NCBI GenBank assembly: GCA_947568835.1
Contig: OX387609.1
Coordinates: forward strand, 9,873,660 to 9,937,659
DNA from: Protonemura montana
Lineage: Eukaryota; Arthropoda; Insecta; Plecoptera; Nemouridae
DNA length: 64,000 bases
Reading direction: 5' to 3'
A program made the translations under genes and the position numbers. The notes under the pieces were generated by a model. The model was not told where the DNA came from and made no database searches. It was given only the letters and a program-made list of their open reading frames with translations. Shown in pieces: positions 13,101-28,100 of the stretch (the stretch's first letter is position 1; each line of letters begins with the position of its first letter).

Positions 13101-16100
13101 AGCGCAGGGGACAGCTGAAACAGGTTGCACATCAACACACAGGCTACAGGTGTGCAGAAGAAATACTTGTTCTCTGGCGGAAGCTGCCGAGGAATCAAAC
13201 GTTTCTAAGCGGTTATGATTTTGAAAATGAATAGCAAATGTTGTGGAAAAAAACTATTTAAAACTTGGTTTTTGAATGCTAAGCAAAAACAATTAATTAA
13301 GATAAGGTAATTAGATAAGTATAATTTGTTTATAGCATTCAAAAACCTAGTTTTAAATAGATTTTTTTTCAAAACTGGTGCAAAGGTTAGGTTAAGATGA
13401 CATGAGTCTAAAGACCATAATAGTGAATGTCATGTCATTTTTTTTTTTTTTTTTTTGGTATATCAAAGGAGATAGTTCAATCCGTAGTGCTTGAGAGTTC
13501 ATTTTATCAGAACCAACAAAATAAAAAGTGAAAGTATGCAAACAAAATAGGAGCATTCATCAGATTACTCACTCCATTAGTAAATATCGTTGATTTATTT
13601 TTATTCATCAGTTTATGAAACATATACAAATGTGTAACGACCGTTAGGGATGCACCGACAATCTCTCACCTCCTTCTTGCCGTAGTCCCCACCCGGGTTC
13701 ATCGTGCCGACAAAGTGGAACCTCTCGTGCGCTTCGACCACGTTCGAGTCCTCGTCCTTCCGGTCGCCTCCCACTGCCTTCTCGGCCAGCAGCAGCCGGC
13801 GCTCGGGTTCCAGCAGCGAGTTGAGTCGTTCGAGCACGCTGTCGTCCGCCAACGAGATCTCGTCTGCGAGGAAGAACTCTCCGCCGGTCATGGCCGCAAT
13901 CAGCGGGCCGTCCACCCACTCGAACAGCCGGCGAGGGCAGTCCTGTGAACATAGCATTGAGGAGACATTAGAAATGGGACCTTGCTTAGATCGGTCATTT
14001 CACCACATTCACCCGCGCCATCAGATAGGAGACCACAGGACGCATCTTTGAACAACAAGGCAAAAGCTGTAATACATATTTTTGTTTCAAGTACTTATCC
14101 CCATACTCTGAGAATGTTTCAAAACGACATTGAGTCGTCTATCAAAGCCATCGACAAAGCGCGAAGGCTTGTCTGTCAGTCAATGAAAGAAAACTGCAAA
14201 CAGTAAGCATTTCAAGTAAAATAAACTGAAAATTAAAATATTCAAAGTTGTCAGTAAAAACTAATACACATACTAAGGAATCTAATATAATCTTTAACTA
14301 CTTTCTACGGCCTACCCCCGAATCAAATAATAACAAAACAACTGGCCATCATGTCGCATCATGTCCAACCTAACCTAATAAATGTTGGACTAATCTAAAG
14401 CAACTCCGACGTACCTTGTCTTCATTGTCGCGTGCCGTGTGATCCCTGACGGGCCGCAGTCCGCCCAGGAAGTCAGTGCTCTCAGAGTGCATGTGACAGT
14501 TGACGGTGTAGAGCTGCTGTCCTTGGGCGGCGGCAATCAGCTGGCAGACGCTTGTCTTGCCGCAGCCGGTCTCGCCGACCAGCAGCACCGGCTCCTTGAA
14601 CTCCAGCGCCTTGCCTGGAACCGGGACAGAAGAGACATATTATTGAAAGCTTGGTGCTTTAAATGAGCTGAGTCGAGGATGAAAGAGTCAGATGGAACAC
14701 AGGCAAAACCATTGTAGACATGTGTCATTTTTGATTTACCTTCATTTTCATAAATAAAAATATATATATATATGTTACAAGATTGTTTTTATTTTGCTGG
14801 TTAGGTGAAAGAGCAAAGACTATTTTTAAACAAGATTCATTTACTATGTAAAATATATATTATAATTATTGTGAACCATATTGAAAAAATAAAAATATTT
14901 ACATTATTATTAAAATGATTAGTTATTGTTATGTTCTGACAGTCACATTTGCATTCTAAAAAAATTTGTTATTCTAGTTTCACTAAACTTGTCAACTCTC
15001 GAGTTGAGATTCAACTGAAAGAAACCCCTGACTCTCACTGCACGTGATCGGCAGTTGCTATTGACAACCACGTTACAGCGCAACCTACCGGCAAGCACGG
15101 CCAGGCGACGCATGTCGAACGTCCACACGATGTGAGCGAACTGCGTCTGGGCTCCCTCCACCGTCAGCCTCTCCAGCGTTGCTCGCGTCACGGGCGATGT
15201 TTCCGCAGACACTGAACAGACAGACATTGAGTCGACGTAGAAGCTGATTTCAAATTTGTAAGCCGAGATGACATTGCTTCTAGGTATGCCCCATAAGGAT
15301 TGAATACCTGTGCAAGCTTTATCTGTGGTAACCTTTGCCTCATAAAAATGGAATAGGGTAATTCCATGTGAAACCACTCGATTTGAATTATTTTTGGCAA
15401 TAACCGTCTCAGATTTTGAGAGGGGAGTTTTTTACAAGGGGAATTTTGGAAAATGTAGATGTAAAAATTTAAAATTAAATAATTTTCCAAAATATGTGAG
15501 ATTTTCTTTTATATTTAGACAGAGCATGAAATTAGCTTTCATTTTAGGTCTGTTGAATTTCTGTAGCTCCCATACAACCTGACATATTAAGGTAAAGGGA
15601 AGTCAATGCACACGCGTGAGGTAAAATGACCCCATTTTCCACCCCCTGTAAATCATTGAGTAATAAAAAAAAAATCTACCGACTTAATCCACATTCTCGA
15701 CAAGTGCAACAAATTTCATCGACATCTGAGTCGGTCACTGCCAAAGGTGAGTGATTTGACGTGGAATGACCCAATATCTATGTTAGCCTTATCTGTGGTT
15801 ACAGCACTCAAGTTCTGGTGCCCATGCAATTGATATGTTTGCAACCATATGTGAGTTCCGGGCAATGAGACTCACGTGTGAACAGCTTCCTCGGGTCCAC
15901 CTCCCGCTTGATGTGCGAGCGCAGGACCTCCCGGATCACCTCCCGCTCCTCTGGCTTCCGGACCTTCCCGGCCAGGATCAAGTAGCTGCAAGCAGGACAC
16001 GGGATATGCAGGGTATGTTTTTCAGAGAGGTCAGGTGGAACACCAGGGCCATGAGTGCAATTAAGTAAAAATTATAAAATGTTAAAGTTATAAAAGTTTA

Positions 16101-19100
16101 GTAGTTTTATCGATAGTATTCGTTCACAGCCTCATGGTTCTACTTCTTAGAGTTCTGTTAAATGCTTTACATGCACTATAAACCTCTCAAAAAGGTTGTG
16201 TCCAATTAGCACAGATGGTTAGAGCAAAATTCGTGGTTTCTGTCCCCTAGATTTCGTTAACGTTTACGAGCGTTTATATAAAACGTCATGCCGACCACGA
16301 GTAATCAATGCTTACCCCTCGTCAGCAATGTGTTGGTCCCAGTCATAGAGCGCTGTCGTGAGCGCCTGATTGGCTAGGCGGTAGCGCTCGCCCCAGCGGA
16401 ACAGGTCACGGAGCGTGATGAAGCCCTGCTTGCCGGCAAACGCTGAGCTGCCCTTGCGACGAACCTGAAACGATGAATCCCACCAATTCAGTAAAATCGC
16501 ATGGATGCGTCACGTTGACCTATGCCACTTCCGATATCGGAACATTCTTTTTACCCGCCATTTGGAACTGAATTATGCCCTCCTTAAAAAATTGCAAGAT
16601 TGAACCCTTGCCAAGAAAATCATTTAGGTTGTACCATGCTCTTTCCAAGCATGTTCACGGTCTGGTGACATATTACCGTGGCAACACTTTTCCCAACAGC
16701 AGCCATACAAATAATTAGAATTGCAGGATTTCTTCTTTCTCTAATGTTGTCTACAAAGAAGCCAAAACTAGCAAACACAAGAAGCTGGAAGCTGGAAAAA
16801 TGAACAGTTGAACAGGGATTGGAACCTGGAACCTACCGATGGCCGGTCAGGTGATCCAACAACTGAGTCATCTGGGCAGACAGTTTCCAGCCTTGTGGGG
16901 TGGGATAAGAGAAGTTTAGAAGAAGAGGTTGAGCCAAACAGGTACTTAGCAACTTGTTTCTGCTAATCTAATTGAAACTGACTTCATACCTCATGTGTCA
17001 TTGTGAGTAATTGGTTTTAGTTTTAGGATGTTCCAATTGGCTCACTGTGTTTTTTTTTTAGTGGAAAAAGAAGAAATTTAAATTAAAAAATTTAACAGGC
17101 CCCGTAAAATCCTGAAAGTAATCCATCTCATGTACAGTACACGGACGATGCAAAAAGACTGTGTCAAAATTTAATCGCAACTGGAGACACCGTTCGGCCG
17201 ATATAGCACAAACGAACACACTACGGTACTTTCTTTATTTAGTCGACGCTTCTTGCAATGAAGCAGTGGTTACCTGGAGCTCAGTCATGACCGCGATGAG
17301 CTTCTTGCAGTACGACGGGGGGAGATCGCAACGCTTGTGCAGGATCGTCTCCAGCTCCGACGGCGGGATCTCGTTGAAATGCAGCTCCACGAAACGATTG
17401 CGGAACGCACGCGACAACACCTTGCGACCGCCGTACAGGCCTGGCGGGTTCTGCGTTGCAAAGCTGTGACCGAAATAACGAATCAGTTAGGATTCAATTA
17501 TAATGAACACTATAAACGTCTCAAAAATTGATGCAATAAGGCGGTAAATTTGGTTTTCTTACTAGGGACACTGATACCATTTTAATACTTTACCCACCTA
17601 CCACTTTTTTTAGACAGAATATTTACCACCCTGACCATTTGTATTGGTCTTTTAAATGATGCCAAAAAATTTGAAAATATTTTCAAAAAATCTGCTAGTT
17701 GGAATTCTCAAGACTCCACCGAATGGTTCTGTGTGAATAGCACTGCACTTTGGGTGCACAGGAACCCAGCAGACTACTTGACAGTTCAATGGGACAAAGA
17801 AGTTCTATTAATAGCAAAAGGGTTAAAAAGATGGCTTATTTGACCTTTGGAGAATTGGACCCCAGTTTGAATGAGTTTGATTAACAAGTTAGATTGACTG
17901 ATTCGAGATATTTAAAGACGCACTATTTTGACAATGGGACCAGCGACACTGGTCTAATGACATCCGGCCATGTTTGATAGCTCGCCAAAAATACAGAAAC
18001 AAGAAGGACCTACACCATTTCTGCCACATTTATTCAACAGGTATTTTTTTATTGCTGGCTTAAAGCAATCATGGCGAAATCATTGTCAATTTTGAATCTC
18101 ATGAAACTGTAAACGCAACCTTTTTGAAGACACAGTACCCGCCTCTTGTAACTTCTTGCCAACAAAATTTGTAATTGAAAAACGTTTGCTAGTTTTCCTG
18201 GTGAATGCTGTTACCAAGCAAGCGATATTTAAATATGCAACCGTAGCTGCTCTAACTTCTTTAGAAGATATGACGAGAGGCTCAAGAAGGCACATTTAAG
18301 TTGGCTATGAGCAACTTACAGCATGAAGTTGGGATGTGCCTTGACGGTCTCCCGAGTCTCCGGTATGAACAGCTCGCGGTTGTCGTCCAGCACTCGGTTC
18401 AAAGCCTCGAGAACATCCGACGGAGCCAAGTTCAGCTCGTCCAAGATAATCCAGTCTCCTGCAGGAAGCATTCGGTCCATAAGTTGGGTTCACAGACGTC
18501 TCACATAACGTGCTTGGTTAAACTGGCATTTGAAAGCATTCCTATAACTGTAAGTGGAACCTGTTTAACTAAAATATGTGAAACAACAACAAAAATACCT
18601 CGAGGTCTACGTGCATAGCCTCCATGACCATAAACACTAAATTATGTCTTACCAGCTAAAAGCTTACCTAAATTCATTACTGCAGATTATCAAAAACAGT
18701 GGCAGCCAATCCCTAGCAAAGAAAGCACTAGCGATCCTACAAACTTCTAGGCTGCCGTTGCGACTTACCCTTGCGCATCGCATCGACGAGTAGCCCTTCA
18801 TTGAAGACAAGCGCCCCTCGTTCGTCGGCGGCGTACGAGCCTACGTACTCTTGCAGGTCGGTGTGCTCATGGTTGTTGATTCGCACGCATCGGTTGCCGC
18901 TGGCGACGGCAAGGTGAACCACCAGACTTGTTTTGCCCACCGAAGTCTCTCCCTGTGTTTGTAAAGAGATAGGTTAGGAACACTTATATCAAATAACATA
19001 GATAAGCGGTCGCCATGGAGAGACTATGAGGCTAAAGCCACCTAATTTTGAACCAGGACCCTAACTTTGAGTTCTCTCAAACAGCCAACGCTATTTTAAG

Positions 19101-22100
19101 TGGTTTCTTTGTTAGTTTTTGAGGTATTCAATACTTTAATGGTCAAAATTGGTTGCAAAAATGTTTAAAACACTCTCGAGTTAGCATTAATATCATAGGA
19201 ACACCTCAGATTTAGGGACTCCTACCAGTAGCCAACAATGCATTGCTGATCAGCTGGCTGAATCCTATGCTCTATCCAGGTTATTTGAGATCAGCTGGCT
19301 GAATCCTATGCTCTATCCAGGTTATTTGAGATCAGCTGGCTGGATCCTATGCTCTATCCAGGTTATTTGAGATCAGATGGCTGGATCCTAAGCTCTATCC
19401 AGGTTATTTGAGATCAGCTAGCTGGATCCTATGCTCTATCCAGGTTATTTGAGATAAGTGGTTAGAGATAAGATTCACTAAAATGGGTCTTGACAACCCC
19501 ATGGCACTGGTCTAATGGTGTGTCTTCTCAGGCATTGGTTTTGGTAACAACTGTATCACGCACTTGGCCACTCGTGTTAAACTGGGAGGTAACGTCCTAT
19601 GATCTGTGTGAACGAGTCTCACCTGAATCAGCACGGGAAGCCGGCCGAGGGACACGACTCGAGCAAGGTCACGCAGGTTTCTACGCACCGAATCTGTCAG
19701 CACGTACTGGAAAGCAAACGTTGAATCACGATTGAGACATGAGCTGGCGCTGAGAATCCCAGGGAAACAAAAAGGCAAACCAATACAGCTGAGTAAGTGA
19801 CATAATGAGACAGAAGCTCTGCAAGTAAAGACTGTTCTGATCAATTCTTATTTATATTGTTAATGCTTGCAATGATTCCCTGATTGGCCTGATAAGATGC
19901 ACATTTTCAAGTGTGGTAATGTTTTTAATAATAAAATGCACAGTTTTTCTTCATTACAAACGATTCGAACAAACAAAATGGTTCTAGACCAATGAGAAAG
20001 AAGTGCATTTGGTAACTTTAGAGCAGAGCAGTAATCAGAGCTGTCCCTATTGCCTCAGATAATAAACAATCTTTAAACGATAATAAGCTCACCAAGGTAC
20101 AGAAAGCTTGTTGAGTTAGATGCCAGTAAAGCAGGTTGTCTTGCTCTGCTCCAGGCAACAAAACAAAACGCCGTACAACTCTTTTCGTCCATCGTAGCCA
20201 GCCTTTTACCGTAATTAACACTCTTTCTTTGTTGGCTCTCAAGTTCCCCCCGTGTGAACCTGTCGCTTGCATACCTTGTCCACAACGCTGGGCTCCAGCC
20301 GTCCCTTGGGCACCCAGTAGCCCTCGAAGTTGACAAACTTCTGTCCCTTGTCTCCTTTTGGCTCTGGTATGGGCTGGCCCAGCAGGTGCTTGGCAGTCTT
20401 TTTCCCGGTCACCGCCCTGTCACGACCGGCAATGAATTTCACACGCTCAGGTTTAGCAACCAAAGGTAACACCAGGTCACTTGGCAAATTTACAACATTG
20501 ATAATAACTACTTAGATTTGCATTTTTGATTTTCTGTGGCCAGATCCACATAGCAGAGTGTAAGTTTAAGACCAAATCTTAAAGATGATCAGCCAATCAC
20601 AGATAGTATTCACAGATTTTCAGGGGTTGTTCCCACGGTTATAACAACTTTGACTTTGACAACTATGCTTTGTGGATCCAGCCCCCAGTAGGAGCTGAAA
20701 CCAGCAAGCTAAGAATCGAACGGGAGCGAAGCTGGTCAAATGTGCAACCAACCTGGGGTTGACATGGGATTCTGGGAACATGTCTCCTCACGGGGTTGTT
20801 CTGTCAGGTTCTCTCATAGGACTAAATATCTTTTTTGAAAAATTGGCATTTGAAGAAAAGCAATACATAGGCAATGCCAAAAAGAGCGATGGCTCCCAAT
20901 GGAAGGCGTGTTACAAGAAACTCACATGGCCGCCATCTGCTCGACAACAGCGTGCGAGGCGTTGTCCAGCTGCGTCAGAAAGCCAACGCAGAGGCCCTCG
21001 TAGAGCGATCGTGGCGTAGACCCGCACTGGTTGCTAGCGGCGACGCCCAGAGCTCTACACAACGTTCGCAGACTGAAGTGCGGCTTGTGTCCGGTGCCGT
21101 CCGTCAGCGTCTTCTCAGCGTGCATCCGAACCTGCGGCGGAAATATCGGCTTCGTTACGTTGCTGTGACCACGGCTTACAACGATTTCAACCTCTAGATA
21201 AAGTAAGGGGTGTGAAAAATGCCATGCAAAAGTTCGTTTGTTTCTGTGAGTTAGAAGCATAACTCCAGAGTTAAGCTCGAGCAAAGGACGACGTTGTGGC
21301 ACTTTTAAGCGAATATTTGTAAGTGAACTGGAAACAAAACTGGCAAAGAGCCACAGAAAAAGTTTTATTTTTATTGAATTGATTGTTGGGGTTTATCGAC
21401 GCTCTGTTTTAATAATGGGCCGTGTAGCACTGGTCTGATGGCGTCGGTGAATAAGTGGATGAAGATGAACCTGATCTAGCCTAGAAGGAAGGAAGGGAAA
21501 CCTGGTGCCGGCACGTAGCCTACTCCTGTCCAAGAGCACCAAGGGGACCACAGCCTTAACGTTCCTTCCGAAGGACGGTACAACACGAACAACAGGATTC
21601 CTCCACAAATTCATGCTGTCGAGAGCTGAACTTTTGTGATACCACGAGGATCAGTGCTTCCCACACGCCAATCCATTTGGTCGTACGACCGTCGTACCTG
21701 CAGGTAGAACTTGACGAGAGCCGTGAGCTTCGCGTCAGGAAGCGCTAGTCCGCGCAAGTACGTGCCGACCAACTGCGTGAGATCCCCACGCTCCGTCAGC
21801 TCGGCCACGTAGAACTCAGTGAACCTGTGGAAGGAAATCGATCACTGTGTTTCGTAATGGCTTCCAAGGACGGAACATTGGCGGAATATAGTTCATGAGC
21901 GTAGCAAGCAAAATGATTTATTCCATTTACCTGAGAAAAAATATCATTTGTGTGTTATTTGATTTTTTGCATTTTTGTTTGGTCTCTAGCGGCCAAGCAC
22001 CTGCTTTGATTAGAACAAAATTTGCAGAGCACATTTTTGTGTTCTTATCTTAGACCTTCTGCGTTTTTCACCAAAATCAATCAAGTAGTTTTGTAGCTAT

Positions 22101-25100
22101 TCAAAATTAACAAAAATTTTTAGATTTCGTACAAAACCTTTTGAGTTGTACTGCCAAAATTGTTTGATATTTTTTCACCAAACTTTGCAAAGATGTGAAA
22201 TACATCAAAGTTTCTCAAAGTTTTTAAGCTCGTGCATGTTTTCTTTCACTTTTTTTGTCACAAATTTCAAACATAATTTCGTGAATTATGGCCGTTTCGC
22301 TTAGATCTATACAATGGATCGGCTTCAAATTTTGTCATCCCAAAATATCGCTACGCTCGTCTCACAACACAACTCAAATTGTGTTTGCTAAGCTCTAGTA
22401 CATACACAAATTTGGGGCACTTTACAACTAACGCTGGCTTACCGGTTCCTCAGTCCGACGGGCAGTTCCTTCTTGCCGACATCGGTAGCCGGGTTCATGC
22501 ACGCAAAGAGCCGGAACCCGGGATGCCTGGTCACTGCCTCCTCGTCCCCACGCTCAAGCATGTGCAGTGAACCGGTGGCGCCCTCGAGCAGCCCGCTGAG
22601 GCACTCGAGGGTCTCCGCGGACGCCAGGTTGATCTCGTCCAGTAGGACCCACCAGCCTAGGCAAACATCGGTCAGTTTACACTTTGTTTGTAGTCTAATA
22701 ATCAACGTCCAAGTAGATAGCACCAGGCACACTTCCTGCTGCCAATAAAGGATGGTACTACACACTTTTGATAGACTTTTTCACCAAAGGAACACTATTT
22801 AGTTTGACTGAAACACTAAAAAACACTAAAAAACACTAAAAAACACTAAAAAACACTAAAAAACACTAGAAACACTAAAACTGTTTGAACTGGGTTTTGA
22901 ATGCTTAGTGAAGGACAACTCAATTTCCCAACATTTTATTTAGTTTATTTTTACAGTCTTTCCTATTTAGACTCATGTCAATTTTATCTAGCCTAGCCAC
23001 TAGCTTCTTTTTTAATTCTGTAACCGCCAAAAAAAGCTATCAATATCATTTGTGTTGTTAAAATATGTATTCCTGATGACTTTGATCCAAATGAAAAAAA
23101 AAAACGATATCTAAAAAAATTTAGTTTAAAATGAAAACACTAGCTTCTGATTAACCGAACCGTAAATACGGTATACAAATTTCCCGGCCTGTTTTCACAA
23201 TACTCGGCTAAGACAGTATATCACGACGCCTACCTTCCTTGAGCGCCTGGACGAGGCTGCCCTCGATGAACGCGAATGCCATCGCAGCCGAGTTCCGCAG
23301 CTTGGTCTCGAGTCGGTTGAGTTCGTCGTCCAGCCACCGCCACTCCTCCAGCAACGCCCGGCTCTCATTGGTGTTCTTGGCAACGAGCCGAACAGTAACC
23401 GACGGCAACAGCTTCTTGAGCACGAGCATCAGAGCAGTCCAGCGGTGCTCGTTGAACAGCAGCTGAAGGATCAATTAGAGGTTGATTAGTTTTTCGAGTT
23501 GAGCGTTGGGTTTGCAACAAGTCAGAGTCACAGCACTAATGTTAAACTTTCTGCTGAACATTCTCCCGGCAACATATGGTAAAAGTAGGTGTCTTCAACG
23601 GCGCTTGTGGCCGTCCTCTTATAACAAAACTCTACAATTATATAACTACGACTCAAAATATTGATACATGTTTGTCAGTCGTTGAGGTTGGTACTGATTG
23701 TTTTTCATGGAAGATTGGATTGAAAATTGTAAGTTGAGTTAAATTGTAAAACAATGTGTTACACTGAAGCAATCAAGATAATGTTGATAAAGATTACTTG
23801 AGCATAAACCAACCCCAGTGCCACAGACAGAGACGTCAGAGAACTCACCCCGATGTTCTTGAGTAGCGTGGCAACCTTCTCCCGGGTGTACGTCCTCGCC
23901 AGCAGGGCCTCGGCTTTCTGACGTATCGGGTGCACGATGTATTTGACGTCCACCGGCTTGTATCCTCCAAGCAGGTCCGCAGAATCAGACTGCTGGTTCA
24001 TGTTAATCACCTGTCGGCAGAGAAGTTAGGTTAGCGCATCTCACTTTGTTGATTTGAAAGGAGCTACACTGATTAGAGTATTAGCACACCACTGTCAAAA
24101 CTAGTTGCATGCAGGTCACTCCAAAATCCATACCAATTTTCAGGGAACGTTGCTAAGACGTGTATATTGACTGCTGTTGAAAGTCGAGTGCCTAAAGTTT
24201 AAAGAAATTCACGTCAGACAAAACTCTTTCAGAGAACAGCAGTGCGAGACGCCATCAGTCGAAAGAGATCCAAGCCTAGTTTAACTTGTAGGCGAGGAGA
24301 ATGTCGTAAAGCCTTGCAGGGCTCCCCTACCCTAAGATTATGGGTACTAATTTCAACCCAACGCCCGAGTACACCATACGTACCACCAGGGTGTGCTGGG
24401 TGCACTCTGCCAGGTATTGTACGGTGCATGTCTTCCCAGTGCCCGTCTCTCCCACCAGCAGCACCGGCTCTGATCTGGCAACGCAGCAAGCCACGCTCTC
24501 AAGGAGGCATGCAGACGGCCGTGTGAACGAGAAGTTGCTCTTGCCTTTCCTGGGGGGCAAAACAGGAAGGGTCAGGCATGGCAGCAAAATTATTTCACGG
24601 AGATATAGCATATTTCAAACACATTCATTGCTGATAAGATCCTACTACAATACAATGCTTGATAAAATCTAGTATGACTAGCAAAAGAACCATGCAATAA
24701 AAATATAAATAAATATAAAAATAAAAATATATATATGCATGTTATATATCCTATGGTTTAAGGAAAATCCTATGTGTCTCTGTAAAACTAAAATGTCTCA
24801 ATGTGCCTGACCTTTGCGAGATTCCGTCAGGAGCGATGGTTGACTCAACCCTGCCCGTGGTGAACCGTGACGTGGTCTTGGCGATGTTCGGCTTGTATGT
24901 CGTGACGTAGTACATAGCCTGCGCCTCCGTCAGTCCGAGGCAGCCCGCGATCTTGACGGCCAGCGACAGCTTCAGCTCTAAGAGACACGTTGTTAGTAAC
25001 ATTGGCGTACCACAGGCTGGGATGAGAGCTGAACAAATTGGCTAGGAAAACTTTAATCAGGTCAGATAAATAGGCAAAAACCCAAAACAGAACAAAAAAG

Positions 25101-28100
25101 TAAAGTAGAAAGTACTTAAGCATGCAAATCCAGCCCGAAAGGTCACTTAAAAGAAATCGCTGCTGAAAGTCTGGAAATCTGTTAAACGAGTGTGTAGATT
25201 AAATAGCATATAATGCCATCGTTCTGAAAAAGTCCCAAATATTTTAGCTAGTTGCCTAGGGGAACGTTGTCAAGCTTTGAGGGGCTTTCCTACCACAAGG
25301 TTTCACTTAGAAATTTAACCAAAAATGGAATGTCTGCGTACATCAGTGGAACTAGGGTCAACTGGGGTAACTATAAGACACCTGGGACAAGGGGCAAATT
25401 AAAGATTTTAACAAAATGTTCTAGTTTATTTTTTTGTGTTTTGGTTTTATAATCATTAGGTGTTTTTTTTTTTAGATGTATTTATGTAGTTTAAACTAAC
25501 GATTTCCAATTATGTTTTTGTTTCAACTCAGTTACAAATGCACACATTTATTTTTTATCCATCTCATATTAAACCAACTCGAGCCTACGTAAATCAAGAT
25601 CTTAACACAGGGAGTCAGCGACTACAAACTACCAAGCAACAAAAAAGTACAACAAATCAAATCAATCAGAGGCTTGAGTTACCGGCGCTGGCGAGGTTAG
25701 CACAGAAGATATCCAGGGCGTCCTGGAAGATCTTGAGCGTGGAGTCTCGCGAGGCAACGTCGAAGCTGCCGACGGCACGAGCGCACCACTTGACGAGATC
25801 GCGCACGGAAGCCAGTCGCGCCACTGGCCCCGCGTCTTTCAGCGTGGCAAAAACGTCCACCATTCGCGTGGACACCAGTGCCAACGGTGGGAACTGTAAC
25901 ACGGAGGATTCTTTGTCGGAGGGAAGTCTTGATACTCGTGGCAATACGATACAATTAAAAAGTTTTCAGGCAAGTAAATCCGTGAATAAAAAATATCGAA
26001 TCATATTTGATTTCAGAGTTGGCAACAAAGTAGACAGTCTTGGAAGAATTTCAGAATGCTGTTCAAATGTCCAAATTCAGTATTGAGTATTAAAGAAAAG
26101 TTAACAATATAAAAAAAATGAATTGCAATACTTTTCGAACCCTAGGGACTTCAAGGAAATTACAAATTTGTCATTTTCAGGTAACCCAGAGGCTTCCAAA
26201 AGAATACCATTCTGTTTCGAAGGATCTAGCATTGGTATTTTTTAGACATTTTAATTAACTCTCAAAAATCCCAATTATCTTTCATCAACATGAAAGCTGC
26301 CCCTAGGTTTTTTTTTCAAGTTCAATTCAACAAAACTGTCTCATGCAGTAGCATCAATGCGATTCTTTTCAGAAGTGATGCGATGGTCCTGTTACCACTC
26401 ACCATGGTCTCGACAAGGTGCACCAGCTCAGAGTATTTCAGTGGGTCCAAGTTGATCTGCACCCAGTGCTTCTCTAGCAGCTTTGAGCCACCCTGCTGTC
26501 GAATAGGACCGCTGGCACTCCTTGAAACCAAAGGGCACAAAACGTTACTCCATGCAATCATAGGGGAGTTATCGGGCTCCATGGTTCATCCATGGGATAG
26601 ATTGGCAACAATTAAATCAGCAAAGGGAACAAGCACACATCTTGGACTCTATTTCGATTGCGGATCCCTTTAGGTAAAGATTTTCAGAGCATTGGTGAAC
26701 TACCCAGTTCTGAACCCTGTTTGCATCCTGCCCTGATGTCCAACCATTTTAGGCTGAAGGTAAGGAGGATGCCACAAACCTTTGTGAGGTACCCCTCCCC
26801 CAAGGTACTACTTAGTAATTTTAACCCAGGATGGAATATCTGTATAAGATTTATCGCCGGTAGCCTTCGCCCCATAAGGATGGAGTATCTGTGTAAGCTT
26901 TTTCTGTGCAATCCTGTCCCTCAAAACCAAACAGAAAACATGGCCCACCTCTGCGTTAGAAACAGCTGAAAGCCGTTAGCGGCCACCACCGCATCCCGAT
27001 ACCCGGGCACAGCCAACACGCCGGTCTCGAGCAGCGCCGTGACGATGGTTGCCACGTCAACGCTGGCGGCGTCGATGTCTTCCAGCAGCAGCCAATGGCC
27101 AGCGAGCACCGCCCGCGTCAGCACACCAGGAGTCCAGGCGAACTCGCCCGGAGCGTCGGTGCACCGGTAGCTGCCCAGCAGTGTCTTGCCGTCAGTTTGT
27201 TCACCGAGCTGGACCTTCACGAAGCTTGGGTAGCCACGACGACCTGCAGTTCATGGGATTTAATTGATTTGTGGGGTTTAACAATGCACTGTTTTGACAA
27301 CAGGCCCAGTGACACTGATCTAATGGCGTCTAATGGCGTCTAATGCTGTTGTATTTACTGACCTGAGACTCGGGCCAGGTGCTCCACAAGTGCCGTCTTG
27401 CCGCACCCGACGGGTCCCTTGAGACAGACCGCCTTGCCATTGGCCACGGCTAGGGCCAGGCTTCGAAGCGTCAGGTTGTTCGGAGCCAAAAACCACGACT
27501 CGGCCTGTAGGCAAACAAACGGTTGGAAACTAATGCAGGGCTAAACATTACATCGAAGCAGTTTTCACGAATAGGGTAATGGTAACCACTGGCCTTCTTC
27601 CAAACAATTAGGTCCAAATACGTCATCTTTTCATAAAGTATCAAGTGGCAAATAAGCCAGGGTTATCTGATATTCATCCAGCTTTCAACTGAAATAAGAT
27701 GTATTTTTGCTTTGGACTAAAAATCAGGATAGCTGAACATTTTTCCCCTGTCTGTTCTTGTAGAATATTTCATCAATTTTCATAATGTCACAAATTGTAG
27801 CTTACTTTGTATTAAATTTACAGTAGAAAGCATTTTATCTGTCCTTATAAAGCTTAGAGACCCACCATAGATCAAATAATAACCCAATTTTTCATTATTT
27901 GGTGAGGTTAAATGTTTGGGGTAATAGTTGAACAAATTTTCTCATTTTCCTAAGTAACCCTACGAGATATTCCCCTCCTTTATGGTCCCAACAAGCATCG
28001 CAAGAAACCCAGCACCACCAACCTGGTCCTCGACAGAGTACACCGGCAGCTGTATGCCTCCGAAGTCGACAACGGAGTTGGCCACCACGGGCAGTGCTCC

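Larger units (their letters stand above)
15876..19706 (-). other. MDN1 exons 17-22: AAA3 module
   Basis: Walker A GETSVGKT is in exon 18, followed by RINNHEHTDLQEYVGSY. Walker B WIILDELNLAP is in exon 19 and the sensor region ATQNPPGLYGGRK is in exon 20, followed by FRNRFVELHF. Exons 21 and 22 continue with GKQGFITLRDLFRWGERY. This is the best-conserved stretch of the window. Confidence 0.93.
20275..24549 (-). other. MDN1 exons 10-16: AAA2 module
   Basis: Walker A GETGTGKT is in exon 10, followed by NMNQQSDSADLLGGYKPVD in exon 11, a midasin signature. Walker B WVLLDEINLA and the ACMNPATDVGKKELP segment are in exon 13, and the arginine-finger motif LRNRF spans exons 13 and 14. Exon 15 carries DGTGHKPHFSLRTLCRAL, and exon 16 carries QPIPEPKGDKGQKFVNFEGY. 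All catalytic residues expected for ATP hydrolysis are present. Confidence 0.92.

Noticed and set aside
13644..14051. Open frames antisense or shifted relative to MDN1 exon 25 (and similar ones over other MDN1 exons)
   Set aside because: GC-rich conserved exons leave other frames open; none shows a recognisable family.
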